Assembly (NCBI GenBank): GCA_016928525.1
Contig: JAFGKO010000323.1
Span: 1-40,945 of the forward strand
Direction of reading: 5' to 3'
DNA: 40,945 nucleotides
From: Anaerolineales bacterium
GTDB lineage: Bacteria > Chloroflexota > Anaerolineae > Anaerolineales > Villigracilaceae
Part shown: piece by piece, positions 14,398-26,000 of the stretch
How positions within the stretch are numbered: the first letter of the stretch is position 1
How the letters are laid out: every line of letters begins with the position of its first letter
Notes under the pieces: model-generated
Seen by the model: only the letters and a program-made list of their open reading frames with translations
What the model was told of the DNA's origin: nothing
Database searches by the model: none
Translations under genes and position numbers: made by a program

Positions 14398-16950
14398 TTA
14401 TTTTAGAAAATTCTTCTGCCACTCGAATAACTTGTTCAGCGCTTCGATAGGGGACAGCCCATTTACATCCAGCCCTTTTAATTCGTCTAACAGTGGATTG
14501 GTCTCCGGGAATAGCGCCACCTGCTGGGCGGCGTGCGGATTGATCTTCACCGCGTGCCCGGATGTTTTCTCCAGTTGCGCCATGATCTCATTTGCGCGCT
14601 GTACGACCGGCCCGGGCAGGCCTGCCAGTTGCGCCACATGGATGCCGTAAGAACGATCTGCGCCGCCGGGCACGATTTTATGCAGGAAAACCACTTTGTT
14701 GTCTGCTTCGGCCACAGCCACGTTGTAATTGCGCACGCCGGGCAGCAACTCTGCCAGTTGTGTCAACTCATGATAGTGGGTGGCAAACAACGTTTTTGCG
14801 CGCAATTGCGGATGATTGTGCACGTATTCCACCATCGCCCAGGCAATGGAAACGCCATCGTAGGTGCTCGTGCCACGCCCGATTTCGTCCAGGATCAATA
14901 GGCTGCGATTTGTGGCATGATGCAGGATGTTGGCGGCCTCGATCATCTCGACCATGAAGGTGGACTGCCCGGCATGGATTTCATCCTGCGCTCCGATGCG
15001 GGTGAAGATGCGGTCCACCAGCCCGATATTGGCTTTCTCCGCGGGCACAAACGACCCCATCTGCGCCATCAATACGATCAGGGCCACCTGTCGCAGATAG
15101 GTGGACTTACCCGACATGTTCGGCCCGGTAATGATGCGGACGATTTCCCCTTTTTCGAAGGTGACATCATTGGGGACATAGCGTTCGCTGCGCAGGCTTT
15201 GTTCCACGACTGGGTGACGCCCTTCACGGATGTCCAGCAGCGCCTCCTCCCGGACCTCGGGTCTGCTGTAGCCTCCGAGGGCGGCAGCCTCGGCGAGAGC
15301 GGATAGCACGTCCAACTCGGCCAGCGAACGGGCTGTTCCCAACAACACCCCCGCGGACTTGCCCAGCGTTGCACAGATTTCCCGGAACAGGCGCAATTCG
15401 ATCTCGCGGATGCGTTCCTCCGCGTTCAGCACCAGCGTCTCGTACTCTTTCATTTCAGGCGTGATAAAACGCTCCGCGTTGACCAAGGTCTGCTTGCGGA
15501 TGTACTCTGCCGGAGCCTGATCCGCCGCACCGCGCGAAATTTCGATGTAATACCCGAAGACTTTGTTGTAACCAACCTTGAGTGTCTTGATGCCGGTGCG
15601 TTTGCGTTCGGTGGCTTCCAGGTTGGCAATCCAGTCGCGGGCATGCTTGGATGCCTCGATGACTCCATCCAACTCATCCGAGTAACCGGGGCGGATGATA
15701 CCTGTATTTTGTAATGTAGCTGGTGGCTCATCTTCGATGGTGGATTGCAACAAGGAAAGTTCATGCCTGCAGGGATTTAGTCCTTGTAGAGGCAGAGCTT
15801 GATTTTGCCCAAGCGCTTCAAGGATCTTGTGAACGGCCGGGATGCGTTCGAGCGTATCCCGCAGGGCAACCAGGTCGCGTGGTTGGGCGTGCCCGGCGAT
15901 GATGCGATTGGTCAGGCGTTCGATGTCGGCTAACGGTTTGAGTGTGGCACGCAATTCGGCGCGCTCCATGCCGCGCTCGAAGAAGAATTCCACGCCATCC
16001 AGTCGTTTGTTGACCTTTTCCACTTCCAGCAGCGGCTGGCTGACCCATTGGTGGATGAGACGTTTGCCCATCGGTGTGACTGTGTGGTCAAGGGTTCCGA
16101 GCAGGGAATCTTTGCGTTCTCCTCTTAGGGTCTCAGTAAGTTCCAGGTTGCGGCGTGTGGCCGCATCCAGGGTCATGAACTCGGACAGGCTGTAGGCGTG
16201 CAAACCGGTCAGTAGTTTGAGAGCGTCAGCTTGTGTCTCTTTAAGATATTGTAAAATCGCTCCTGCGGCGCGGACAGCCAGGCTTTGGCCTTTCAAGCCG
16301 AACCCGTCCAGGGTCGCGGTCTGGAAATGAGCCAGGATCGCCTCTTCGCAGCGGCCCGGTTCGAAGCGCCAGGCAGGCCAGGGCGTGGAATGACCCGGGA
16401 GGTTGTTGTTCATCGAGAAGTTTTCCGGGTGCAGGATTTCGGCCGGGTGCAGACGAATCAGTTCCGCGCGCATGGTTTCGAGGCTAAGTTCGCTGGCAGC
16501 AAATTCCCCGGTGGTGATGTCGGCATAGGCAATCCCGGCGCGAGCTTCATCGGCGAAAATGGCAACCAGATAGTTGTTGGCGTCTCCGGGAAGTAAACCG
16601 GGTTCGACGATCGTGCCCGGGGTGACCACGCGCACTACCTTGCGCGGAAAAAGTCCTTTGCTGGGTTGTTCGCCGACCTGCTCGCAGATAGCCACGTGAT
16701 AGCCCTTCTGGATCAGGCGTGCCAGGTAGTTTTCGACCGCATGGTATGGGATACCCGCCAGTGGGGCGCGTATACCCTTGCCGATGGGGCGGGAGGTCAG
16801 CACGATGTCGAGTTCGCGGGCAGCGATTTCGGCGTCTTCATCGAAGGTTTCGTAGAAATCCCCCAGGCGAAAGAGGAGAATGGCATCGGGATACTGACGT
16901 TTGATGTCGAGGTATTGTTGGCGAATGGGTGTGACGTCGTCTTTTGCCAT
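14398..16950 (-). CDS. mutS: DNA mismatch repair protein MutS
   Basis: The 850-residue protein recognises mismatches and, with ATP, recruits MutL. All domains are visible. The N-terminal mismatch-binding domain has the Phe-x-Glu wedge (GDFYETF, Phe32/Glu34) and GIPYHAVENYLARLIQKGY. The core and clamp domains include DAATRRNLELTETLRG, LLGTLDHTVTPMGKRLI and RITNRI-like lever sequences. The ATPase has Walker A GPNMSGKSTYLRQ near residue 610, DEIGRGTSTYDGVSIAWA (Walker B and D-loop) and ATHYHELTQL. The length is normal for MutS1. TAGAAT lies six bases upstream of the ATG, so a leaderless mRNA is possible. A GT-C-like gene follows after only three bases. Confidence 0.97.
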   Translation of the reverse strand: MAKDDVTPIRQQYLDIKRQYPDAILLFRLGDFYETFDEDAEIAARELDIVLTSRPIGKGIRAPLAGIPYHAVENYLARLIQKGYHVAICEQVGEQPSKGLFPRKVVRVVTPGTIVEPGLLPGDANNYLVAIFADEARAGIAYADITTGEFAASELSLETMRAELIRLHPAEILHPENFSMNNNLPGHSTPWPAWRFEPGRCEEAILAHFQTATLDGFGLKGQSLAVRAAGAILQYLKETQADALKLLTGLHAYSLSEFMTLDAATRRNLELTETLRGERKDSLLGTLDHTVTPMGKRLIHQWVSQPLLEVEKVNKRLDGVEFFFERGMERAELRATLKPLADIERLTNRIIAGHAQPRDLVALRDTLERIPAVHKILEALGQNQALPLQGLNPCRHELSLLQSTIEDEPPATLQNTGIIRPGYSDELDGVIEASKHARDWIANLEATERKRTGIKTLKVGYNKVFGYYIEISRGAADQAPAEYIRKQTLVNAERFITPEMKEYETLVLNAEERIREIELRLFREICATLGKSAGVLLGTARSLAELDVLSALAEAAALGGYSRPEVREEALLDIREGRHPVVEQSLRSERYVPNDVTFEKGEIVRIITGPNMSGKSTYLRQVALIVLMAQMGSFVPAEKANIGLVDRIFTRIGAQDEIHAGQSTFMVEMIEAANILHHATNRSLLILDEIGRGTSTYDGVSIAWAMVEYVHNHPQLRAKTLFATHYHELTQLAELLPGVRNYNVAVAEADNKVVFLHKIVPGGADRSYGIHVAQLAGLPGPVVQRANEIMAQLEKTSGHAVKINPHAAQQVALFPETNPLLDELKGLDVNGLSPIEALNKLFEWQKNFLK

Positions 16951-17093
16951 GCGTCCATTCTACTGCTTTTTGTAAAAATAGGCGAATTTCGATCTATCAA
17001 GCTGCACGTAAATTACAATTATTGGTGTTCAGATTTATGCGCAGCACATAGTAAGAGGAACAGGGCAAAAGGGCAAGGGAAGGACGCTGGATT

Positions 17094-17101
17094 GGTATAA
17101 T
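17094..17101 (+). promoter_or_regulatory. Extended -10 promoter of gpmA
   Basis: TGGTATAAT (extended -10, TATAAT at 17096-17101) lies 32 bases upstream of the gpmA ATG; the -35 region is poor. A GAGAGGAAA ribosome-binding site precedes the start. The rest of the 183-base gap to mutS shows nothing else clear. Confidence 0.65.
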
Positions 17102-17133
17102 AGGTCAGAAAAATTTTAGAGAGGAAACCTGTT

Positions 17134-17880
17134 ATGTATAAACTCGTTTTAGTCCGTCACGGACAAAGCACCTGGAATTTGGAAAACCGTTTCACCGGTT
17201 GGACCGATGTTGACCTGACCGAGCAAGGGGTGGCTGAAGCGCATGAAGCAGGCCGCTTGTTGCGCGAGGAAGGCTATACGTTCGATGTAGCTTACACCTC
17301 CGTGCTCAAGCGAGCTATCAAAACGCTATGGATCGTGATGGAGGAGATGGAACTGGAATGGATCCCGGTTTATCGTGCCTGGCAGTTGAACGAACGTCAC
17401 TATGGCGCTTTGCAGGGATTGAATAAAGCCGAAATGGCGGTCAAGTTTGGTGAAGAGCAAGTGCACGTCTGGCGCCGCAGCTATGACGTACCGCCGCCTG
17501 CGTTGGAGTTGACGGATGAACGTCACCCAAAATTCGATCCGCGCTACTCCGATCTGAAGCCCGAGGATGTTCCTGCCACAGAGTCGCTGAAACTCACGCT
17601 TGAGCGCGTATTGCCTTATTGGCACATGGTGCTGGCGCCGGTTATCAAGTCAGGCCAGCGTGTGTTAGTGGTGGCACATGGCAATAGCCTGCGGGCGATG
17701 GTCAAATATCTGGATAATATTTCAGAGGAGGAAATCCCCGGCTTGAATATCCCCACTGGCGTGCCGCTCGTATATGAGTTGGATGAAAACTTGAAGCCAA
17801 TCGGACATTATTACCTTGGCGATCCCGAGGCTGTGGCGAAAGCTGCGGCGGCTGTTGCGGCTCAAGGCAAGGCAAAGTAA
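17134..17880 (+). CDS. gpmA: 2,3-bisphosphoglycerate-dependent phosphoglycerate mutase
   Basis: The 248-residue cytosolic enzyme interconverts 3- and 2-phosphoglycerate in glycolysis and gluconeogenesis. The family signature is complete: [10 protein letters not shown] with phosphohistidine His9, [38 protein letters not shown] (Glu acid/base and GALQG) and [14 protein letters not shown] with the second catalytic His. The length and the long insertion around residues 110-150 match dPGM rather than the short histidine phosphatases. A short Ala/Lys-rich C-terminal tail is present. It has its own promoter and a downstream hairpin, so it is monocistronic. Confidence 0.96.
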   Translation: MYKLVLVRHGQSTWNLENRFTGWTDVDLTEQGVAEAHEAGRLLREEGYTFDVAYTSVLKRAIKTLWIVMEEMELEWIPVYRAWQLNERHYGALQGLNKAEMAVKFGEEQVHVWRRSYDVPPPALELTDERHPKFDPRYSDLKPEDVPATESLKLTLERVLPYWHMVLAPVIKSGQRVLVVAHGNSLRAMVKYLDNISEEEIPGLNIPTGVPLVYELDENLKPIGHYYLGDPEAVAKAAAAVAAQGKAK

Positions 17881-17899
17881 TTCGAATGGATTCGCTCAT

Positions 17900-17934
17900 G
17901 ACCTGGCAGGCCTTGCGACCTGTCAGGTCTTTAC
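17900..17934 (+). terminator. Probable terminator of gpmA
   Basis: GACCTGGCAGG (17900-17910) pairs with CCTGTCAGGTC (17919-17929) through one G-U pair across an 8-base loop, followed by TTTACGTTT. It lies 20 bases after the stop and would also serve the convergent lipase-like gene poorly, since no T-run follows on that strand. Confidence 0.65.
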
Positions 17935-18018
17935 GTTTAAATCAGGTCATGTCTCCTTCCCCCGGTTTCACCGATCGAACCATTGCGGATTGATTCCCCA
18001 AAAAGGGGGCAATAAGAA

Positions 18019-19905
18019 TTATGTTGCAGTAGTGCGTTTCAATTTTCTTGCACGCAGGATCAGGATTATCACTGTAATGAATAATACAAGCGCCACTGCG
18101 AGTATGAGCCGCGTTTGTAGAATACGTTGGTCGGTTGGCTGCACCTCGAATGTCAAGAAAGTGCCCCGGTCTACGGCGATTCCTTCGCTCGTAGTGGCAT
18201 TGGCAATTATCTCTACTCCATAGATTCCCACCTCATTTGGCACTATTTCCAAAACTGCCTTGTTGCTCTCGACGCTCATTGCCAGTATTTCTGCGGCTGC
18301 GCCTGGATGGTGAAGGACAGCTTGCGCGCTATCCAAGCTGACCGGCAATCCATCGGATGTGAGTTCGGTAGCGATCTCCACTGGTTGGTTCAATCTGGGT
18401 GTCGTCAGGTTTGATGTAGTAGTAAGAGTCGCTCCGCCCTCAAAACGGGCGCTTAGTGCATAATATGCTCCCTCGGCTGGCGTGAGGCCTGTGGTTAGCA
18501 GAGTAACAACCCATTTTCCAGGTTTTGGACTTTTAAAGCCATAACCAAGGTAAACCATTATAGAGGGATCTTCCACGCGGATCAGACCATTCGCAACCGG
18601 ATCCAGAGTGATCTCATTCCCGCTTGCGCCGGTGACTCTTACGTCCAGTGATCGGGATGTGTCGTACATGGCGAAGCCCGCCACTGTCACGTTTGGGTCG
18701 ATGGAGATGGTCACAGATTCCGTTTCGCCGGGGGCGAGATGTCCGGTATAGATCCTGGTAAATTGTTCCTCCACTTGCGCTATCGATCCAACAGGTGGGT
18801 CAACTGCCACTTCGAATTTTCCCGGTGGGGTTTTCAAACGCAGCGTAACAAATTCATTGAAAACTTTTTCGGATGTATTGAGATCCATGTGGTAGAGGGG
18901 TATCTCTTCCACCGGCATCGGAATCGCTTTGACGCTGTCCACGGTCACAACCAGGTCGGACGGTACGGGGGTGCAAGGCGATTGCACCGAATCCAGAAGC
19001 TTCGTCCCTGCCAGGGCGTAAAAAGGTACGCCCCGGCGATGGACGATCTGCTGGTTGAAAACAGCGCTCATGTAGCTGGGTTGGATTTCGAGTGTGGCAG
19101 GTAGTAACAACCCCAACGCGGCGGGCAGGTTGGCGCAAGCGGAACCGGCCATTGGTGTGCCTAGGATGATCAATTGCGTGACATTGACCTCTGTCATCAC
19201 ACGGTCGAGATAGTAACGTGAGATCATGCCGCCCATGCTGTGTACCAGTAAATCTACTTTTTCTGCACCGGTAGCCCGTTGTACATTTTTGATGTATCTG
19301 CCAAGGATTACTGCATTTTCTGCAATTGTATTGGTTCGAGCAGCCGGATTGCTGAGGCTGCCTGTGTTCAAGACTCCTTCAACCTGACCATCACCGACGG
19401 CGAAACCGTGTAATCCAAGTGCAGCCAGATACCCTTGTGGACCGAGGTAATTGTCCCAAGTATGGAAGTCGGCATTAAAGCCATGTACCATCACAACTGG
19501 GCGTGGTGTGATCTCCAGCCTCAGACTCGCGGGTAGCTGCTGGCCGTTGATGCGGGCGTAGAGGTCCCTTTGGGGGTAGGCCTTCCCTTCATTATCCCAG
19601 TACCAGCCCAGGGCGGGGAAGGATGCGCTCCTACAATCGCGCTGGCCCGATTTAACGGTGCAACTTGCGACGGGCGCATCCAATCCTGAGAGCAGGAAAT
19701 CCACCTGGGAATTCACATTGACTGAATGGGCCAACTCGATATTTAGGGTGGTGAGATTGCCGTCAATCAGGGAGGTAATCGGCTGGTTGTCCCCATCAAG
19801 GACCGAGATTTTTGCCTCCAGCGTTTGACCGTGCACAGGTGTTATCAGCCCCAGACTGATCATAAGGGTGATACATAAAACCCAATAAAAATATGTTCGT
19901 CGCAT
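18019..19905 (-). CDS. Secreted, membrane-anchored alpha/beta-hydrolase (lipase/PGAP1-like)
   Basis: The product has 628 residues from ATG 19905, fixed by GGAGGA seven bases upstream; a longer frame to 19965 adds 20 residues before the signal peptide. The N-terminal signal sequence ([20 protein letters not shown]) is followed by a short beta domain, then an alpha/beta-hydrolase with the oxyanion motif [14 protein letters not shown] and nucleophile elbow [12 protein letters not shown] (Ser223). The C-terminal half is beta-sandwich-like, and a last hydrophobic helix ending RARKLKR anchors it outside the membrane. The hydrolase part resembles class 2 lipases and PGAP1-like esterases; the substrate is unknown. 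It is divergent from the large hybrid kinase, with 173 bases between. Confidence 0.8.
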   Translation of the reverse strand: MRRTYFYWVLCITLMISLGLITPVHGQTLEAKISVLDGDNQPITSLIDGNLTTLNIELAHSVNVNSQVDFLLSGLDAPVASCTVKSGQRDCRSASFPALGWYWDNEGKAYPQRDLYARINGQQLPASLRLEITPRPVVMVHGFNADFHTWDNYLGPQGYLAALGLHGFAVGDGQVEGVLNTGSLSNPAARTNTIAENAVILGRYIKNVQRATGAEKVDLLVHSMGGMISRYYLDRVMTEVNVTQLIILGTPMAGSACANLPAALGLLLPATLEIQPSYMSAVFNQQIVHRRGVPFYALAGTKLLDSVQSPCTPVPSDLVVTVDSVKAIPMPVEEIPLYHMDLNTSEKVFNEFVTLRLKTPPGKFEVAVDPPVGSIAQVEEQFTRIYTGHLAPGETESVTISIDPNVTVAGFAMYDTSRSLDVRVTGASGNEITLDPVANGLIRVEDPSIMVYLGYGFKSPKPGKWVVTLLTTGLTPAEGAYYALSARFEGGATLTTTSNLTTPRLNQPVEIATELTSDGLPVSLDSAQAVLHHPGAAAEILAMSVESNKAVLEIVPNEVGIYGVEIIANATTSEGIAVDRGTFLTFEVQPTDQRILQTRLILAVALVLFITVIILILRARKLKRTTAT

Positions 19906-20012
19906 TGTATCCTCCGCTGAGAAATGATACTTGTAAATCTGATAAATTTTATCTCCATTCGGCAAAAATGATAATCACCCAAAAAGTTGATAAATATCAT
20001 CCTAAATATCTA

Positions 20013-20041
20013 TTGACAGAAGCCTTTCAGAACTGTAAACT
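20013..20041 (+). promoter_or_regulatory. Sigma70-type promoter of the multi-GAF hybrid kinase
   Basis: TTGACA (20013-20018), a 17-base spacer and TAAACT (20036-20041) precede the GAGGAG ribosome-binding site (20065-20070) and ATG at 20079, giving a leader of about 30 bases. Confidence 0.7.
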
Positions 20042-20078
20042 CGTTTATGTCAAACCAAAGGACCGAGGAGCGACGGGT

Positions 20079-23000
20079 ATGGCGAAGAAGTCATCAACTG
20101 TAAACAAGGCTGTTGAGAAACCAGTGGGGAAGGTTAAAGGGAAAAGGACAGTTCGCGTTCAAGCTGTGAAACCGCCATCCAACAACAATGGGATAAAACC
20201 GAATCCATCGCAATCCCTTGAGCAACAACTTGTACAACGTGAAACCGAGCTTCAGATCATCAACTCTATTCAGCAGGGACTCACTGCTAAGTTGGATATG
20301 CAGACTATATATGATCTGGTGGGCGGCAAAATTGGCGAGATCTTCAACGCCGACTCAACTTATATTGGTGTGTATGACCGCGAGAATCAGCTTGTTCATC
20401 CAAAATACGCTGTGGATCGCGGATATCGCCTTACATTCGCTGAGCCTTTTCAGATGGGCAAAGGCTACTATACCCATGTGATCCGATCATGCAAATCGTT
20501 ATTGATTGGAACTAATGAAGAAGGTTCGAAATTGGGAGGCATACCGACTCCCCGCCCGGACACTGGAAAAGATCTAAATGAATCTTACCTTGGAGTTCCC
20601 CTTCAAATTGGCGATGAAGTCAAAGGTGTAGTGGCAGTTCAAAGTTACAGGAAGAATGCTTTTAATGAAGGTGATGCCCGTTTACTCGCTACCCTTGCCA
20701 ACTCAATGAGCGTGGCACTTGAGAACGTGCGTTTCTTCGACGAGACCCAGCGCCTGCTCAAGGAAACTGAAGAGCGCAATGCAGAACTGGCAGTCATCAA
20801 CAGCGTGCAACATGGGCTGGCTTCCAAACTCGAATTCCAATCCATCATTGATCTGATCGGCAACAAGGTTACGGAAATCTTCAACGCGCAAGCCACACTG
20901 ATCTCACTTTATCATCCTGAGACAAGCCAGATCGATCATCGTTATATGATCGAACGCGGCGAGCGCATCCACTTTAACAAACCCGTGCCTATCGACAAGT
21001 TCCGTCAGAGGGTTGTGAAAACACACCAGCCCTGGTTGATCAATCGTGACTATCAGAAAATCACAATCGAGATTGGAGAGGAACCTGTTCTGGAAGGCGA
21101 GGAACCAAAATCCCTGCTGTTCGTGCCCATGATTGTCGGCGAGGAAGTGACAGGCATCATCAGCCTGCAAAACCTGGATGTTGAAAATGCGTTCAGTGAA
21201 TCGGACGTACGCTTGCTCTCGACCATCGCTGCTAGCATGGGTGTCGCACTCGAGAATGCTCGTCTCTTTGAAGAGACCCAGCGTCTACTCAAAGAAACCG
21301 AAGAACGGAATGCCGAACTTGCCATCATTACCAGTGTTCAACAGGGATTGGCTTCCAAACTTGAAATTCAAGCTATCTATGACCTGGTGGGCGATAAAAT
21401 CCGCGAGGTGCTCGACGCCCAGGGTGTTGTTATCTCATACTATGATCGCCCGACAAATAACATTCGTTTCCCATATTATCTTTTCCGTGGAGAACGGATT
21501 CAGGAGCCGGGTTTCGAGCTTGGCATAGGGCTGACATCTCAAGTTATTCACACGGGGAAAGCCCTAGTTATCAACGAAAATGCGGCCGAGCGATTTAAAG
21601 AATTGGGCGCGGTATTTGCCAGTTCAGAAAGGGAAGATACTGTCAAATCCTGGCTGGGTGTTCCGCTGGTTGCAGGTGGCCAGGTAACAGGGGTTATACA
21701 CCTGGAGAATTATGAGCGCGAACACGCCTACAGCGATTCCGATGTGCGCTTGCTAACTACGCTTGCCGGTTCGATGAGCGTGGCTCTTGAGAACGCGCGC
21801 CTCTTCGATGAAACCCAACGCTTGCTCAAGGAAACCGAACAACGCGCTGGGGAACTCTCTGCCATCAGCACGATCAGTCAGGCTCTCGTGGCGGAGACTG
21901 ACCTTGAGGCAATGATCCAGCTCATCGGGAGTCAGACACGGGATACCTTCGATGCAGATATCGCCTATGTGGCGATGCTCGACGCACAGACCAATCTTAT
22001 CCATTTCCCTTATAACTATGGCGAAGATTTTGACACACTCAAACTGGGCGAGGGGTTGACGAGTAAGATCATCCAATCAGGCAAACCATTGCTCATCAAC
22101 AAAGATATCGAGGAACGCCGTAAAGAGTTGGGCACGTCGCTTGTGGGCAAAGAGTCACTTTCGTATCTTGGGGTGCCGATCCAGTCGGGCAAAGAAACCA
22201 TCGGTGTGTTGAGTGTCCAGAGTACAACCGAGGAGGGCGTGTTCGATGACGATGACCTTCGTCTGCTAACAACAATCGCTGCCAATGCGGGTGCTGCCAT
22301 CCACACTGCGCAATTGCACGCTGAAACACAACGCCGCGCGCGCGAAATGGCCACCCTGGCGGAGATCGGCAACGACATTGCTGCCTCGCGCGACCTCGAG
22401 CCCGTCCTCGAACGAATCGCCGCTCATGCCAAGGAAATTTTGCGCGTGCGCGATATCGCCATTTACTTGCGGGAAGGTGACCTTTTGCGTGTGCCAGTTG
22501 CGCTCGGGACCTATACTGATGAAATCAAAGCTCAGGTGATAGCGCTCGGTCAGGGAATAACGGGAAGCATTGCTCAATCTGGTGTGGCAGAATTGATCAA
22601 CGATCCCGCTCACGACCCGCGCGTGATTCACGTGCCCGGTACGCCGGAGGAAGATGATGAGCATGAGTCCATGATGGTCGCTCCACTCACTTCACGCGGC
22701 CAGGTTATTGGTGTGATCGGCGTCTGGCGTCCACATTCTGATAAACTCTTCACGCAGCCTGATCTGGATTTTCTCGTTAGTGTAGCAAGACAAACTTCCA
22801 TCGCAATTGAAAGCGCAAGATTGTATCTCGAAACACAACGCCGTGCGCGTGAGATGTCCGCGCTGGTGGATGTGGGACGTGACATTTCCGCCAGCCTTGA
22901 GGCAGAGACTGTATTAATGAGCATTGTCACCCATGCAAAAGACCTGCTCAACACAGATACTAGCGCTCTCTTTTTACCAGAGGGGGATGGTAGGACATTC

Positions 23001-26000
23001 CGTGCTATTGCGGTGGTTGGTGGAATTGCTGAAGAATTAAGGAACGAAACAATTAATTTGAGAGAAGGAATATTAGGCAACATCGCTTTACAAAAGGCGG
23101 GTGAAATTGTCAATGATACGAACACTGACCCGCGCAGTGTGCAGATCGTGGGCACCGAAGATACTCCGGATGAGCATCTGATGGCTGTGCCATTGCTCTC
23201 CAATGAAAATCTCAAAGGTCTGATGGCGGTCTGGCGTATAGGGAAGGGAAAGGATTTCTTAGAAACTGAACTGGAATTCCTGAACAGCCTATCGCGTCAG
23301 GCGGTCATCGCGATTCAAAATGCACAATTGTTTGCTGACATTACCGAGACGCTCGAGCAGCAGACCGCCACGAGCGAAATCTTGCGCGTGATTGCTGAAT
23401 CACCGACCGATGTTCAACCTGTGTTGGATGTGATTGCAGAGCATTCTGTGAAGTTGTGCAAAGCCTCGTATAGCAACGTCCACCGTACTGATGGAACGAT
23501 GGTCTATGAAGCGGCTCAGTTTAACTTCTCGGACAAGGCATTAGAGGAAACCAGTAACTTTTATCCCGCTCCTCTCGCGCGAGACCGGTTGTCCTCCACC
23601 TCTATTTTGGATCGAACCATTATCCATATTCCAAATTTGCAAAATGATCCCGATATTCCTGAAGTTACAAAATATTATGTAAAGGGATTGAACATGGGGT
23701 GTGTGATCATGGTTCCGTTGATGCGAGAGGGGGACGCGATCGGCGCGATTGGAGTCGGCAAGGAGGATCCAAATCCCTTTACCGAAAAACAAATTTCACT
23801 TCTGCAAACCTTTGCCAGCCAGGCGGTAATCGCCATCGAAAACGTTCGGCTATTTAACGAGACTCAATCCCTACTCAAAGAGACCGAACAACGCGCCACA
23901 GAATTGCAGATCATCAACAATGTTGGACAAATGCTAACAGAGGGATTAGACCTCAACAGCACAATCGAGCGTGTGGGTGAGCGACTACGTGAAGTGCTTA
24001 AGGTCAAGGATTTCGGGATTATTGTGTTCGATGAAAAAATTGAAAACGCGATAGCAAGGTATGTGTATCGTAACGACAAGCGGGCTGCTGATGAGATATT
24101 ATCAGTGGAGAATATCAAGTTGAATATGCGTCTCTCTGCGAGAGGTGGAGGTAGGGCCTGGGTTGTCAACCGGGATGCTGAAAAGAGCTGGCGGAAATTT
24201 GGGGGAACTACCGAAGAAGCGATCCCAAAATCCTTTGTGAAACTACCCTTAATTGCAGGCGGGAAATTGGTTGGCGGCATCACAATTGCAGATTATGAAA
24301 AAGAAGATGCCTTTACTAATATTTCGATTGGCATGCTTGAAACTATTGCATCCAACATGGGTACTGCAATTCAGAACGCACGCCTCTTCGATGAAACCCA
24401 ACGCCTGCTAAAACAAACCGAACAACGCGCCACAGAATTGCAGATCATCAACAACATCGGACAGACGCTAACAGAAGGGCTTGACCTGAACAGCACGATC
24501 GAACGCGTAGGTGAGAGATTGCGTGAGGCACTAAATATAGAAAGTATCGGCATTGCTGCATTCGATCCGAAAAAAGATCTCGTACTTGCACAGTACCTGT
24601 ATCATAAGGGAAAACGTCTTACTCCTGATCAAGATACAACTGAAAAGTTTAATGAAAAGTTTAAATTTGGCATTCGCTTTGCCGCGAGGTGGGGGGGCAG
24701 ATCCTGGGTGGTCAATACGAATGCTGAAAAGTACTATCGAAAATTTGATGTTGTTGGGCTTCCAAAGTCCTTTGTGATGCTCCCATTGCTGGCAGGCAAG
24801 GAAGTCATCGGTGGCATCTCTATTGCAGACTACGATAAGGAAAACGCTTTTACTGATCTTCCAATTGGTATGCTCGAGACCATCTCGTCCAATATGGGCA
24901 CTGCTATCCAAAATGTGAGGCTCTTTGAAGAAACACAGCGCTTGTTTAGAGATGCAGAGGAAGCTCGCGCTGTTGCAGAAACCGCCAACGAGGCCAAGAG
25001 TGCCTTCCTGGCGACCATGAGCCATGAGATCCGCACACCGATGAATGCGGTCATTGGCATGAGCGGTTTGCTGCTGGATACCAAACTGGACAAAGAACAA
25101 CTCGATTACGCTGAGACCATCCGCAATTCGGGCGATGCCTTGTTGGGGATCATCAACGACATTCTGGATTTCAGCAAGATCGAGGCTGGGAAGATGGAGC
25201 TCGAGCAACAACCCTTCGATTTGCGGGAATGTGTCGAATCGGCCCTGGACCTGGTGGCTGCTCGCGCTGTCGAAAAAGGACTCGACTTGGCCTATATGAT
25301 CGATGACGGTGTACCGGTCGGTATTTATGGTGATGTTACCCGTCTGCGGCAAATCCTGCTCAACTTGTTGAGCAACGCGGTCAAGTTTACGGAAAGAGGT
25401 GAGGTAGTTTTAACGGTAGCAGATTCGAAGTCGGGTGTGAACGAATTGCTATTCGCCGTCCGCGATACGGGCATCGGCATCCCCAAAGACCGGATCGGAC
25501 GCTTGTTCGAGTCGTTCAGTCAGGTAGATTCGTCTACCACGCGAAAATTTGGCGGCACTGGACTGGGGCTGGCCATCAGCAAACGTCTGGCGGAATTGAT
25601 GGATGGAAGTATGTGGGTCGAGTCAGATGGCAAGGATAAAGGCGCAACCTTCTCTTTCACTATCCAAGCGAAACCGGCGAAGGTGCCCGAACGAAAAGCG
25701 CGCAGTCTGGAAGAAATCCGCCCGGCCTTGCACGGCAAGCGTGTGCTGATTGTGGACGACAACAAGACAAACCGCCGCATCCTGATGCTGCAAACCCGAA
25801 AATGGGGCATGCAGCCGCGTGAAACAAAATCGGCGCGGCAGGCCTTACGCTGGCTCAGGCAGGGCGAAGCTTTTGAGTTGGCCATCTTTGACTTGCAAAT
25901 GCCTGAGATGGATGGTGTCATGTTGACGCGTGAAGCGCGTAAATTGACAGCGGCGAAATCTATGCCAATCATTTTGTTGACATCACTGGGACGCAGGGAG

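Noticed and set aside
14533..15306. Plus-strand frames opposite mutS
   Set aside because: They are shadows of mutS, which has all its conserved motifs on the minus strand.
19893..20078. N-terminal extension of the hybrid kinase
   Set aside because: The extension overlaps the lipase-like start region and contains the TTGACA/TAAACT promoter; ATG 20079 has a good ribosome-binding site.
20781..24900. Kinase GAF repeats as an assembly artefact
   Set aside because: The units differ clearly from one another along most of their length, and only the linker segments are near-identical, so genuine duplications are more likely.
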